Part shown: positions 7,854 through 16,092 of the stretch, piece after piece | Layout: the number at the start of each line of letters is the position of its first letter | How positions within the stretch are numbered: position 1 is the first letter of the stretch | Assembly: GCA_025057295.1 (NCBI GenBank) | Contig: JANWXO010000004.1 | Location: 1-40,982 of the forward strand | Length of the DNA: 40,982 nt | Direction of reading: 5' to 3' | From: Candidatus Binatia bacterium | GTDB lineage: Bacteria > Desulfobacterota > Binatia > Bin18 | Program-made: the position numbers and the translations under genes | The notes under the pieces: generated by a model | The model's input: only the letters and a program-made list of their open reading frames with translations | What the model was told of the DNA's origin: nothing | The model's database searches: none

Positions 7854-7940
7854 GCCCCTTCGACACGCTCAGGAGGGACGGGAGAGCTCGCCCGAGCGCA
7901 AACCCGCTCGCGCCGAGCCTGAGCAGAGTCGAAGGGCGCC
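7854..7940. repeat. Imperfect long inverted repeat, CTTCGACxxGCTCAGG type
   Basis: The left arm at 7854-7873 (CCCCTTCGACACGCTCAGG) and the right arm at 7918-7938 (CCTGAGCAGAGTCGAAGGG) are near-perfect reverse complements about 45 bases apart. Palindromes with this core are dispersed in many copies in environmental bacterial genomes and behave like small non-autonomous elements or REP-type repeats. It lies between the amidohydrolase stop (7953) and the ferredoxin start (7817), so on the transcript it could form a large hairpin that separates the two cistrons. Confidence 0.75.
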
Positions 7941-7952
7941 CCTTTCCCCTCT

Positions 7953-9665
7953 TTACATTCCCCCGCTCCCCCGCAGCAACTGCCCAGGATAACTGCCCGT
8001 GTGCTCTCCGTTACGGGTCAGCACCTGACCGTTGACGATGGTATAGTGCATCCCCTCGCACTTCTGGAACAGGCGCGGTCCGTTCCCTGGGAGATCGTAG
8101 ACCGTGTAGGGCGCTAACGGCCGGATGGTGTCTGGATCGAAGATCGCCAGGTCCGCAGCCATCCCCGGCCGGATCATGCCGCGGTCTTTCAGCCCGAGCG
8201 TCGCCGCCGGATAGGCAGCCAACACTTTGATCGCCTTCTCCAGGCTCATCGCCTTATTGTCCCGCACCCAGTGCCCCAGCAGATAGGAGGGGTAGCCGGT
8301 GTCGCAGATATACTGTACGTGCGCACCTCCGTCGGAGAGCGAAACGAGGGAATAGGGGTAGTTGATGATCTTGCAGACCGCACTCTCGTCGCCGTTGGCC
8401 AGCGGCGTGAGGAATTGGGTATCGAGATCCTCTTCCAACGACAGATCCATGAAAACGTCGAAGACATCTCTCCCCTGCGCCGCGGCGATTTCTGCAATGC
8501 TCTTGCCTACGAGGGGTTTGTTCTGCTCCAACTTGACCTCATGCACGTACATGAGATCCCAGCGTTTCGAGAAGGCGCGGGGGACCGGATCCTCGACCAG
8601 ATCGTAGCGGAGTTCGGTACGGATCTGCGGGTCGCGGAAACAGCGCTTGCGCTCTTCCACCGACAGGAAGTGAACTTTCTTCCAGTGGGGCATATCGTCG
8701 AAGATAGTAGCGATATTCTTCAGAGAGAAGCGGAACATGATAGGCCGGCAGCTCGCCTGAGGATAGAGCGGCAGCCCCTCGCGGAAGGCACTGTCGAGCT
8801 GTTCCATCAACTCCGCCCATAGCGTGGGCTGATCCCACTGATGAATCAATCCGATCCAGGTGGTCGGTAGTCTGGTCTCCTTGGCGATCGCCTTGAGCAG
8901 CGCGAGGTCCCGCTCCCGTTCCGACTTGTCCTTCTCGTAAATCAACACCCGCGGGTTGAACTCGAAGAACCCGTGGCCAAACTCGCCGACCGCTTTACAG
9001 ACCTCAAAGAGCTCCTCGTCCTCCGCGACCTTTCCGGGCATGGGCTCGCCGTGGTCACCGACCTGGACCGGCGAACGAGACACGGATAACCCGGCAGCCC
9101 CCGCACGCATGCCCTGGCGGACCAGCTCCTTCATCTGCTCCACTTCAGCACGCGTGGCCGGACGCTCGACGGCATCCAGTCCCATCACGTAGAGGCGGAT
9201 CGGCGAGTGCCCCATGAGGGCGACCAGGTTGAGCGCCGGCCGCACGCGTTCGACGGCGTCGAGATACTCAGGAAAGGTGGTCCAGGTCCACGGCACCCCC
9301 TTTTCCAGGGTCTCCATGCTGACCCCTTCCACCCGCGAGAAGATGTGCATGAGGGGCTCGCGATGCTCGGGCTTGCAGGGGGCAAAGGCGAGGCCACAGT
9401 TCCCCATCACCAGCGTCGTCACCCCGTGCCAACACGACGAGGTGAGCAGCGGGTCCCAAAAGACCTGGGCGTCATAGTGAGTATGGACGTCCACAAACCC
9501 AGGAGCAACGGCAAGACCATCAGCATCGATCACCTCCGGTGCATCACCATCGATGTCTCCGACGGCGACGATGCGTCTCCCCTTGACCGCGATATTCCCC
9601 ATGTAGCTCTCTGCCCCTGACCCGTCGTAGATACGCCCGTTCTTGACCAGTAAATCACAGCGCAT
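7953..9665 (-). CDS. N-acyl-D-amino-acid deacylase-type amidohydrolase
   Basis: A 570-residue member of the D-aminoacylase branch of the amidohydrolase superfamily. It hydrolyses N-acyl or related amide bonds with one or two zinc ions in a TIM barrel. The N-terminal beta-sandwich part runs to residue 55; the first metal motif HTHYD follows in DVHTHYDAQVFWDP, then the CWHGVTTLVMGNCG stretch typical of this branch. SDGGAHV near the C terminus supplies the catalytic aspartate. The sandwich returns at the end (AADLAIFDPDTI). It is about 90 residues longer than the Alcaligenes enzyme but normal for environmental relatives. The ATG at 9665 has AAGGAGGG 6-7 bases upstream. It follows the cupin gene by 43 bases. 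The physiological substrate is unknown. Confidence 0.85.
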   Translation of the reverse strand: MRCDLLVKNGRIYDGSGAESYMGNIAVKGRRIVAVGDIDGDAPEVIDADGLAVAPGFVDVHTHYDAQVFWDPLLTSSCWHGVTTLVMGNCGLAFAPCKPEHREPLMHIFSRVEGVSMETLEKGVPWTWTTFPEYLDAVERVRPALNLVALMGHSPIRLYVMGLDAVERPATRAEVEQMKELVRQGMRAGAAGLSVSRSPVQVGDHGEPMPGKVAEDEELFEVCKAVGEFGHGFFEFNPRVLIYEKDKSERERDLALLKAIAKETRLPTTWIGLIHQWDQPTLWAELMEQLDSAFREGLPLYPQASCRPIMFRFSLKNIATIFDDMPHWKKVHFLSVEERKRCFRDPQIRTELRYDLVEDPVPRAFSKRWDLMYVHEVKLEQNKPLVGKSIAEIAAAQGRDVFDVFMDLSLEEDLDTQFLTPLANGDESAVCKIINYPYSLVSLSDGGAHVQYICDTGYPSYLLGHWVRDNKAMSLEKAIKVLAAYPAATLGLKDRGMIRPGMAADLAIFDPDTIRPLAPYTVYDLPGNGPRLFQKCEGMHYTIVNGQVLTRNGEHTGSYPGQLLRGSGGM

Positions 9666-9708
9666 ACCTATCCCTCCTTTCTTCTGCGTCCTGTCCGTGC
9701 GTCCCAGC

Positions 9709-10140
9709 CTACATCTCCGGCGGGGCAAAGATGGTAAAGCCGAAAAACGGCTCGTCGCCCGTGCGCAATGTGTGCGGCGCCCCGGCGGGGATCATCAACA
9801 GGTCTCCAGCTTTGATCTCCTGCTCCTTCCCCGAGACGCGGGCTGTCGCCTTCCCTTCGATCACGTAAATGAGCTGGTCACCTTTGTGGGTGTTTTCGCG
9901 ATCGCCGCGATACCCCGCCGGTAAGGTGAACACGCCGGTCTGGCTATGGGGGGTGTTCTGCAAAATCTCGAAGGTCTTCCCCTTGTGCTCGAACACGTTC
10001 ACCACGTCCAGGCCGTCCTTCACCGCGCGCAGTTGCGGACCGCCCAGTTCTTTCATCTGTTCCTCGAAGAGTTCGTCGGAAATCAACCCTTTCCGGTACG
10101 CTTTGAGCACCTGCTGGATTTCAAATGTGCGTGTCGCCAT
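9709..10140 (-). CDS. Small cupin-domain protein
   Basis: A 143-residue protein with one cupin barrel at about residues 60-140. Cupin motif 1 includes the histidine in THKGDQLIYVIEG and motif 2 is AGDLLMIPAGAPHTL; the final FFGFTIFAPPE closes the barrel. The first 50 residues are a charged helical segment. The ATG at 10140 is supported by AAAGGAGG 6 bases upstream; the frame runs further but the added residues are low-complexity. It heads the cupin-amidohydrolase unit and could sense or modify a small carboxylate, but nothing in the sequence fixes the ligand. Confidence 0.8.
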   Translation of the reverse strand: MATRTFEIQQVLKAYRKGLISDELFEEQMKELGGPQLRAVKDGLDVVNVFEHKGKTFEILQNTPHSQTGVFTLPAGYRGDRENTHKGDQLIYVIEGKATARVSGKEQEIKAGDLLMIPAGAPHTLRTGDEPFFGFTIFAPPEM

Positions 10141-10219
10141 ACTGTCCTCCTTTCTCTTCGCTGGCCGTGCTGTGGCTGAGGAAGAGGCAGCGTCGGACCG
10201 GAATGCTGCCGCACGTCTC

Positions 10220-10249
10220 GCCATAGTCCCGTCGGGGAGGAAAAGTCAA
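10220..10249 (-). promoter_or_regulatory. Candidate sigma70 promoter for the cupin operon
   Basis: Reading leftward, TTGACT (10249-10244) and TATGGC (10225-10220) are separated by 18 bases. The -35 matches five of six consensus bases, the -10 only three. It lies about 80 bases before the cupin ATG in a gap with no gene. Sequence inference only. Confidence 0.3.
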
Positions 10250-10346
10250 GGGTGTGTGCTCGACCACGTTCCCTCTGGTTCCCGTCCCGCTACGGACGAT
10301 ACAGCGTTCCTGTTCGCGCGCAACGGTCTCGTCAGCATGGCTCGCA

Positions 10347-12296
10347 TCACCGATTCAGCCACCAGATCGCGGAGTTCAGGATGGCGGCAAAGGCACTCCA
10401 CAACAGGTAGGGTAACAGCAGCGCCGCCGCGAAGCGCGAGAGGCGCCAAAACGCGTGCGTCGTGGCTGTGAGAACGGCCAGCAAGACGAGGAGGGTAAGC
10501 AATGCCAGGCCGGGACGCTGGAGCGCAAAAAAACACCCCGACCAGGCAACGTTCAAGCCGAGCTGCACCCCGAACAGAGTCAGCGCCTCGCGGCGCCTCG
10601 GCCCTTCGGTGCGCCAGACCACCCATGCGGCGACAGCCATCATCAGGTACAGCACGGACCAAACCGGTCTGAACACCCAATCGGGCGGTGTCCATGACGG
10701 CTTGGCGAGAGTCTGGTACCAGCCAGACACAGACGAAGCCGTCAACAGGCTCGCCACCCCGGCTGCGGCGAAGCAGAGAACGAGCAACACGAGCAGGGCG
10801 GCAAGCTGAGTGCGGATCGGGCGCTGCACGGGCATCGCTGGCGGTGGGTCATGCACGCGCTCAGCGTGCGCCGCGATGCCTCGCAGCATGCCGCGAAAGA
10901 CCAGCTGGTGCAGGGGGTACACGGCGTACCAGTAAGCACGACCGAGCAAGCCGATTGGATCGTACTCCGCCGTCTGGCGGATGCGCGCGCCAGCAGCTCC
11001 TTGGCTGGTGACCTCGAATTCCAGCCACGCACGACCGGGCAACTTCATTTCGGCAGCGAGGCGGAGCCGCCGGTGCGGCTCGATCGCCTCGACCCGCCAG
11101 CAATCGAGCGTATCGCCCACACGCAGATGCTCGGGATCGCGCCGGCCGCGCCGCATGCCGACACCACCGACCAAGAGGTCCAACATGCCTCGCAGCTGCC
11201 ACAGCCAGTCGGCGAAATACCAGCCGGTCGCGCCACCAATGCGTTCTATCGCCTGAAACGCGCGATCCGCCGGCACCCTCACGTCGATCACGCGCGAATC
11301 GATCACGCGCGAACCGAAGCGCACCCCGAACCAACTCCGCGTCGTCCCGCTCGCTGAGAGCGCATCAGACCAGCGAGTCTCCGCAAGCTCTGCATCCTCG
11401 TTGCGTATCGCAGCCGCGATCGCTTCGCGAAACCCGCACGGCCGTATGGGGAACGCCATCAGCGCCGATGCGTCGTTGACTACCGTCGGATACCGAATGC
11501 TGTCGATCAGCTTGCGACCCACTCGCGCGTACACCGGCGTCACCAATCCGAGCCACAGACTGGACAGGCGGGGCGTGAGCACGGGCACGGGGATGATCCA
11601 CCGTCTCAAGCCGCGTTGCTCGGCATAGGCGCGCATCAATTCTCCGTAGGAAGCGCGATCCGCACCGCCGATCTCGAATATCCGACTCGCCGTCAGGGGG
11701 AAATCGAGCGCTGCCATCAGGTAGGCAATCAGATCAGTGATCCCGATCGGCTGTGCGGGCACCGCGACCCAACGGGGGGCGAGCATCACCGGCAGGCGTT
11801 CGACCAGCGCCCGAATCAACTCGAACGACAGACTCCCCGACCCGATCACGATCGACGCCCGGAATTCGAGGACCGGAACCCCACTGGCGCGGAGGATCTC
11901 CCCGACCTCGTGGCGGCTACGCAGATGGGCCGAAAGCCGGCTACTGCTGTCGCCCAACCCTCCCAGATAGATGATCCGTGCCACTCCCGCAGCACGCGCA
12001 GCTTCGCCAAAGTGTAACGCTCCGCGTCGGTCTTCCACCTCGAACTGCCCCGACGACCCCATGGAATGGACCAAATAGTAGGCGGTCGTCACGCCGGTCA
12101 TTGCTGCACGCAGCGCAACCGGGTCGAGGACATCGCCGCGGACAACCTCTGTGGTGGGACCTACCCGATCCCTCAGGAACTCGGGCCGTCGTGCCAGGCA
12201 CCGCACTCGGTGCCCAGCGTTCTCCAGCGCACGCAGGAGTCGCCCTCCGACGTAGCCGGTCGCGCCGGTCAGTAAAATCAACGGCTGTGACTGCAC
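10347..12296 (-). CDS. Fusion of NAD-dependent epimerase, DUF2867 and TspO/MBR domains
   Basis: A 649-residue three-part protein. Residues 1-300 are an atypical short-chain/NmrA-type Rossmann domain (GATGYVGG at 11-18, with VHSMGSS and related loops). Residues about 315-475 match the DUF2867 domain that usually follows it, including GATGWYFADWLWQLRGMLD. Residues about 490-649 are a TspO/peripheral benzodiazepine receptor domain with five hydrophobic segments and the signatures WYQTLAKPSWTPPDWVF and LNVAWSG, and WSAFAAILNSAIWWLN at the end. TspO binds porphyrins and cholesterol and is normally a separate membrane protein of about 160 residues. The fusion suggests a membrane-tethered reductase that handles a tetrapyrrole or isoprenoid. 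The start is a GTG at 12296 with GAGG just upstream; no better ATG is seen. Confidence 0.85.
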   Translation of the reverse strand: MQSQPLILLTGATGYVGGRLLRALENAGHRVRCLARRPEFLRDRVGPTTEVVRGDVLDPVALRAAMTGVTTAYYLVHSMGSSGQFEVEDRRGALHFGEAARAAGVARIIYLGGLGDSSSRLSAHLRSRHEVGEILRASGVPVLEFRASIVIGSGSLSFELIRALVERLPVMLAPRWVAVPAQPIGITDLIAYLMAALDFPLTASRIFEIGGADRASYGELMRAYAEQRGLRRWIIPVPVLTPRLSSLWLGLVTPVYARVGRKLIDSIRYPTVVNDASALMAFPIRPCGFREAIAAAIRNEDAELAETRWSDALSASGTTRSWFGVRFGSRVIDSRVIDVRVPADRAFQAIERIGGATGWYFADWLWQLRGMLDLLVGGVGMRRGRRDPEHLRVGDTLDCWRVEAIEPHRRLRLAAEMKLPGRAWLEFEVTSQGAAGARIRQTAEYDPIGLLGRAYWYAVYPLHQLVFRGMLRGIAAHAERVHDPPPAMPVQRPIRTQLAALLVLLVLCFAAAGVASLLTASSVSGWYQTLAKPSWTPPDWVFRPVWSVLYLMMAVAAWVVWRTEGPRRREALTLFGVQLGLNVAWSGCFFALQRPGLALLTLLVLLAVLTATTHAFWRLSRFAAALLLPYLLWSAFAAILNSAIWWLNR

Positions 12297-12428
12297 CTGC
12301 CCTCAGGTTTCAGAGATGACCGAAACGACCAGACAATTTGAGTAGCCGCCGCTGGGAAAAGACCTCCGGCCATCTTTCCCGCCTCCGACAGCGCGCCACA
12401 CCAAGGTCGTACCACACGTTACGCGCAA

Positions 12429-12830
12429 TTAGCTGGTTACGGCGGGAACCTGCGTCGTGCAATAGGCACAGCGTCGAGCTGCCAGCGGAATCTCGCTCAG
12501 ACATTCCGGGCAGGGTCGGGTGGTGGGTTGCGGTGGTTGCGCAGACTGCAGATGCGCCAGAAGACGATTCATGGGGACCACGATGACAAAGTACACCACC
12601 GCCGCCGTCATCAGAAACGAGAGGACATCGTTCAAGATATTGCCCCACAAGATCGGTCCGGTCCGAATCTCCGAAAAGTCCGGCACTCCGCCCATAAGGG
12701 CAATGAGGGGGGTGACCAGATTTTTCACGACAGAGTTGACCACCGCCCCGAAAGCAACTCCCATCACCACACCCACGGCCAAGTCGACAACATTGCCCCG
12801 TAGAATAAAATCACGAAAACCCTTGAGCAT
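12429..12830 (-). CDS. mscL: Large-conductance mechanosensitive channel with zinc-ribbon tail
   Basis: A 133-residue MscL. The N-terminal amphipathic helix and first membrane segment read MLKGFRDFILRGNVVDLAVG and on through GVVMGVAFG; the second membrane segment is at about residues 66-86. It opens in the inner membrane under hypo-osmotic stress to release solutes. Where other MscLs have a short charged C-terminal bundle, this one has a proline-rich linker and a four-cysteine knuckle (C107, C110, C121, C124 in CPECLSEIPLAARRCAYC), a likely zinc ribbon. The ATG at 12830 (MLKGFRDF) is the family start and has a GGGAGGGGG site; the frame extends 43 codons upstream without resemblance to anything. 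Divergent from rpiA. Confidence 0.93.
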   Translation of the reverse strand: MLKGFRDFILRGNVVDLAVGVVMGVAFGAVVNSVVKNLVTPLIALMGGVPDFSEIRTGPILWGNILNDVLSFLMTAAVVYFVIVVPMNRLLAHLQSAQPPQPTTRPCPECLSEIPLAARRCAYCTTQVPAVTS

Positions 12831-12888
12831 CAGTCGCCCCCTCCCGTATAGATTTCCTCCGGTCCAGTGCCCCTCACTCTGGTTCGCT

Positions 12889-12916
12889 ATTATACGCCTT
12901 ACCGGAATCTGTTCTA
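12889..12916 (-). promoter_or_regulatory. Candidate mscL promoter
   Basis: A perfect TATAAT (12894-12889, minus strand) lies about 60 bases before the mscL ATG. A weak -35 (TAGAAC, 12916-12911) is 16 bases upstream. The 323-base gap between mscL and rpiA holds this and the candidate rpiA promoter; I see no small gene or RNA in it. Confidence 0.45.
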
Positions 12917-12982
12917 CCTGAGCGAGGAACACCACCGACGAATCGAGGTTGCTGAGCATTCTTCACGGGAGCATCGCTACGC

Positions 12983-13011
12983 TGGATAGCCATATCGTTC
13001 AGCGGTATAGT
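12983..13011 (+). promoter_or_regulatory. Candidate rpiA promoter
   Basis: TGGATA (12983-12988) and TATAGT (13006-13011) are separated by 17 bases and point towards rpiA, whose GTG is at 13154. Four and five of six consensus bases match. The leader would be about 135 bases long. Confidence 0.3.
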
Positions 13012-13153
13012 AGTGGCTCGGACCTGAATAGGAGCATCACCTGATGGTGCAAACACAGGAACAAGGTCTTTCGCTTGTCACTCCAGGATCGGTACGAGAG
13101 CACGGCGGAGGATTCCTCTACCGTCATTCCCCCTGTTCGCCTCAGGAGCACTC

Positions 13154-13885
13154 GTGGACGCACTGAAACGAGCTGCTGCTCTCGCCGCAGTCGATCAAGT
13201 AGAAAGCGGGATGGTGGTCGGCCTCGGATCCGGCACGACCGCAGCGTTCGCCATTCAGGCCCTCGGGGAACGTGTGCGCCAGGGTCGCCTGCGCATCGTC
13301 GGCGTCCCAACTTCCTACGACACCCGTACGCTCGCCAAGGCTTGTGGCATCCCGTTATGCGACACGATAGATATCGATCGTATCGACATCACGATCGACG
13401 GCGCGGACGAAGTGGACCCGGCGGGGAACCTGATCAAGGGCGGAGGGGGAGCGCACGTCATGGAGAAGCTGGTCGCCGCCCTGGCGCGACGGTTCATCGT
13501 CATTGTCGACGAAAGCAAGCTGGTGCCGATTTTGGGAGGCCGGAACTACCCGGTCCCGGTCGAAGTGATCGCGCCGGCGCTCCCGTTCGTTACGCGCTGT
13601 GTCCAGGAACTAGGGGGCAAAGCGACGATCCGCAACGGGTCGGGCAAGCTCGGTCCTGTGATTTCCGACCTGGGCCACCCCATTGTGAACGTCGATTTCG
13701 GCCCTATTGCCGACCCACTACGTCTGAGTCGACAACTCGACAGCATCCCCGGCGTGGTCGGCCATGGCCTGTTTATCGGCATGTGCGATCAAGTCATTGT
13801 CGGACGATCACCAGCCGAGAGCCCGAAAGTCGAGGTTCGACCTTTCCCCAGAACCGTGCGGTACAGCGGCGGAGAATGGCTATGA
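13154..13885 (+). CDS. rpiA: Ribose-5-phosphate isomerase A
   Basis: A 243-residue RpiA that interconverts ribose 5-phosphate and ribulose 5-phosphate in the pentose phosphate pathway. Family motifs are intact and in order: GLGSGTT near residue 23 (phosphate binding), DGADEVD near 80 with the catalytic acid, KGGGGAH near 95 with the catalytic glutamate region, DESKLV near 118 with the catalytic lysine, and GVVGHGLF near the C terminus. The start is a GTG with AGGAG 6 bases upstream. Its last 6 bases overlap the 3' end of the convergent maoC-like gene. The C terminus is about 15 residues longer than in E. coli. Confidence 0.96.
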   Translation: MDALKRAAALAAVDQVESGMVVGLGSGTTAAFAIQALGERVRQGRLRIVGVPTSYDTRTLAKACGIPLCDTIDIDRIDITIDGADEVDPAGNLIKGGGGAHVMEKLVAALARRFIVIVDESKLVPILGGRNYPVPVEVIAPALPFVTRCVQELGGKATIRNGSGKLGPVISDLGHPIVNVDFGPIADPLRLSRQLDSIPGVVGHGLFIGMCDQVIVGRSPAESPKVEVRPFPRTVRYSGGEWL

Positions 13886-14329
13886 CAGCGTGCGCTCTGC
13901 ATGCGGTCGCGGGACGAGTGTGGCCGTCCCAACGATCACCCGGTCACCGTGCTGATTCTCGACCACGACGTCACAGTGGATCGTGGCAACCCCGTCCCTC
14001 TCTCCTTTCTCCGTCACCGTGCCCCAAAACGCGAGGGTGTCGCCGTGGCCGACAGGGGTACGAAAGCTGACCTGAAAGTTCCGTAGCCGCCAGCCTGGGA
14101 AGGAATCGGTCAATAACTTCGCCAGCAGGGTTGCGGTGAGGGGGCCGGGGACGATGGGTCGGTGAAACCCCATCTGAGTGGCGCGCTCGGCCTTGAGGAA
14201 GCGCTCGTCCGTCAAGCTGGTCACCGCAGCGTACCGCTGCACGTCTGCCAGGGTCAGAGTCCGGGTCAGCGGTCCGATCTCATCCCCGATCTCGATTGCG
14301 CTCAACGGTTTTGGCGTGCTGTCTGGCAT
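13880..14329 (-). CDS. MaoC-like hot-dog dehydratase, C-terminal type subunit
   Basis: A 149-residue single hot-dog protein of the MaoC/(R)-specific hydratase group. The central stretch FHRPIVPGPLTATLLAKLL is the hydratase helix; the usual catalytic histidine and aspartate are partly replaced, since DERF and ATQMGFHRP stand where D-x-N-P-x-H is normal. It starts 12 bases after the stop of another single hot-dog gene, so the two probably form a heterodimer in which one half carries the active site, as in mycobacterial HadAB. The likely reaction is hydration of an enoyl-CoA or dehydration of a 3-hydroxyacyl-CoA. Its 3' end overlaps rpiA by 6 bases. Confidence 0.8.
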   Translation of the reverse strand: MPDSTPKPLSAIEIGDEIGPLTRTLTLADVQRYAAVTSLTDERFLKAERATQMGFHRPIVPGPLTATLLAKLLTDSFPGWRLRNFQVSFRTPVGHGDTLAFWGTVTEKGERDGVATIHCDVVVENQHGDRVIVGTATLVPRPHAERTLS

Positions 14330-14341
14330 ATGTGAAGCGAG

Positions 14342-14797
14342 TTAAATCTTTTTTTCCGGTGACCGGATAATCTGACGTTCGCGCAAGACGACCACCGGAG
14401 AGCCGGCGGCGTTGCGGATCGTCATCTCTCGCACGATCACCCCTAACGGGCCACTGCGCCCAGTTTTTTCGTACACCTCGGTCACTTTAGCAGTTGCCGT
14501 ATACGTCTGACCGGCAAGGATCTCGTCGTAGAATTCCAGCTCTTGTCCGGCATGGAGACTCACCATGCCCGGGGGGAGCGGCACCTCGGGGAGCATGCGT
14601 CCGCCACGCAGGTGCATACAGAAGGTGGGAGGAGCGATGACCTCGGGATATCCAGCCTGACGGGCCGCTGCCCGATCGAGGTACAAGGGGTTGAGGTCTC
14701 CGACCGCCTCCGCAAAGGCACGAATCGCTTCCGCGGTAACAGGGAAAGTTCCTAGTTCCACCTCTTTGCCGAGCAGCTGAGGATCGAAATGTATCAC
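14342..14797 (-). CDS. FAS1-type MaoC-like dehydratase subunit
   Basis: A 151-residue hot-dog protein of the N-terminal MaoC-like (FAS1 dehydratase, HadA/C) type, starting MIHFDPQLLGKEVELGTFPV. The conserved DLNPLYLD and the PEVIAPPTF loop are present, followed by LHAGQELEFYDEILAGQTY, which is typical of this branch. It probably pairs with the downstream MaoC-like subunit (12-base gap). The start is a GTG. I prefer 14797, which has GAGGGG about 8 bases upstream. The alternative GTG at 14806 overlaps the DUF2182 stop as GTGA and would add three residues; coupling to that stop is possible either way. Confidence 0.78.
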   Translation of the reverse strand: MIHFDPQLLGKEVELGTFPVTAEAIRAFAEAVGDLNPLYLDRAAARQAGYPEVIAPPTFCMHLRGGRMLPEVPLPPGMVSLHAGQELEFYDEILAGQTYTATAKVTEVYEKTGRSGPLGVIVREMTIRNAAGSPVVVLRERQIIRSPEKKI

Positions 14798-14802
14798 GTG
14801 GA

Positions 14803-15594
14803 TCACCCCTCTAGCGCTATCCTGCCGTACCCGACAAGCAACCCAAAACCGATCAACGCCAGGCCAGCGACTTTGCTGACCGTCACGCCGTACGGGAGCA
14901 GCTTTTCCACGAAAATGACGGTGGCGAGCACTCCCATCCACACGAGGTTCATCGTGCCGACGACGAACAGCACCACCATCAAGCTCCAGCAGCATCCCAA
15001 GCAGTAAGCGCCATGCTGGAGTCCCATGCGGAAAGCACCCAGGCTCCCGTCGCGCCAGTTGGACAACAGAAAGCCCAGCGGAGAGCGACACTGTGACAAG
15101 CAGCGGTCTTTGAGCGGGGTGAGCTGGTAGAGACCAGCAGCCACGAGCGTGCCCCCGGCAATGACCTGCGCGTAGGTCTGCAACACCGGAAAGGTGCGTG
15201 GCAGGGACTGAATGGCCAGGTCTGCTGCATATGCAACCCCCCCGGTGAGAGTCCACAGCACGATATAGCCGCTGACAAACACCCACGAAGGCGTCCACGG
15301 CAGCCCCTGTTCTTGCTGGCGGCGGGCAATGGTGCGGCAGAGTCCTGCCAGCGGTGCCGTTGCCGGCAGCATCATCGCCATCATCATGACTCCCCACAAC
15401 GCCACGTACAGCAGCCCATTCGTCAGAGAAAAGGGCGTTCCCATGGTCATGCTACAGGTCACCAGCCCCCACCCCATACTCCCGGCTTGATAAATCGTCG
15501 CAGCCCACGCAAGCCCAGAGAGCAGCAGCAGGGCACACAGCACCACCACGTGGTCACGGTGCCAGGCTGCGGTGATGGAGTCCGAACGTTCCAT
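14803..15594 (-). CDS. DUF2182 integral membrane protein
   Basis: A 263-residue protein with about six hydrophobic segments (roughly residues 18-36, 63-83, 105-125, 135-155, 195-225 and 235-258). The methionine-rich stretch VALWGVMMMAMMLPATAPL and the later AYCLGCCWSLM are hallmarks of the DUF2182 family, which has been proposed to bind copper or haem-copper precursors; that role is not established. The ATG at 15594 gives the family N terminus but has no clear ribosome binding site. It lies 83 bases after the ABM-domain gene and abuts the hot-dog gene, so the four genes may be one transcript although no shared function is evident. Confidence 0.85.
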   Translation of the reverse strand: MERSDSITAAWHRDHVVVLCALLLLSGLAWAATIYQAGSMGWGLVTCSMTMGTPFSLTNGLLYVALWGVMMMAMMLPATAPLAGLCRTIARRQQEQGLPWTPSWVFVSGYIVLWTLTGGVAYAADLAIQSLPRTFPVLQTYAQVIAGGTLVAAGLYQLTPLKDRCLSQCRSPLGFLLSNWRDGSLGAFRMGLQHGAYCLGCCWSLMVVLFVVGTMNLVWMGVLATVIFVEKLLPYGVTVSKVAGLALIGFGLLVGYGRIALEG

Positions 15595-15677
15595 AGGAAA
15601 CGTGCTGTGGGGAAGAGGGCGTCCCGGCAGAGGGGACCCCCTCCATCGACGCGAGACGGAGAGTGCACCGACACGCC

Positions 15678-15962
15678 CTACGAGGCGATCTTGTCGTAGA
15701 ACTCGAGAACCGGCGCACCGTCGAGCAAGGCAGCGAGGTTGACACCCAGCTGGCCCAAGTGTTTCCGATGCTCGTCGAACGCCGCCTGGTCCACATACTC
15801 TTCGTAGAACAAAAAGACACGGGGATTGTCTTTGGAACGGCACATCACATAGGCCCGGTTCCCCGGCTCCTTGCGCACCTCGGGAACAACTCTCTTCATC
15901 GTTTCCTCGAACTCTTGTTCTTTCCCCGCTTTGATCGTCAGCTTGGCAGTGAGCGTGACCAT
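15678..15962 (-). CDS. ABM-domain (antibiotic biosynthesis monooxygenase-like) protein
   Basis: A 94-residue ferredoxin-like alpha/beta protein. It begins MVTLTAKLTIKAGKEQEFEE and contains REPGNRAYVMCRSKDNP and the typical FLFYEEYVDQAAFDEHRKH helix, so it matches the YgiN/ABM fold closely. Members are dimeric and are quinol monooxygenases, haem-degrading enzymes or stress proteins; the sequence does not decide among these. The ATG at 15962 has GGAGG 8 bases upstream. It is divergent from the zinc alcohol dehydrogenase gene with a 130-base gap. Confidence 0.88.
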   Translation of the reverse strand: MVTLTAKLTIKAGKEQEFEETMKRVVPEVRKEPGNRAYVMCRSKDNPRVFLFYEEYVDQAAFDEHRKHLGQLGVNLAALLDGAPVLEFYDKIAS

Positions 15963-16092
15963 GACGCGCGCCTCCTTCCTTTCTGGCAAGATACCCTCTC
16001 TTGTGCCTGACTGCCGTTGGTTTGGCAACTCCGCAGTTGCACGCGGGCGAGCCCGAGGATATCTCTCAAGAAAACCTGACCGAGGAGCGCCT

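Noticed and set aside
10851-11357. 168-codon plus-strand frame inside the TspO fusion gene
   Set aside because: Antisense to a long gene with three recognisable domains; no ribosome binding site or motif of its own.
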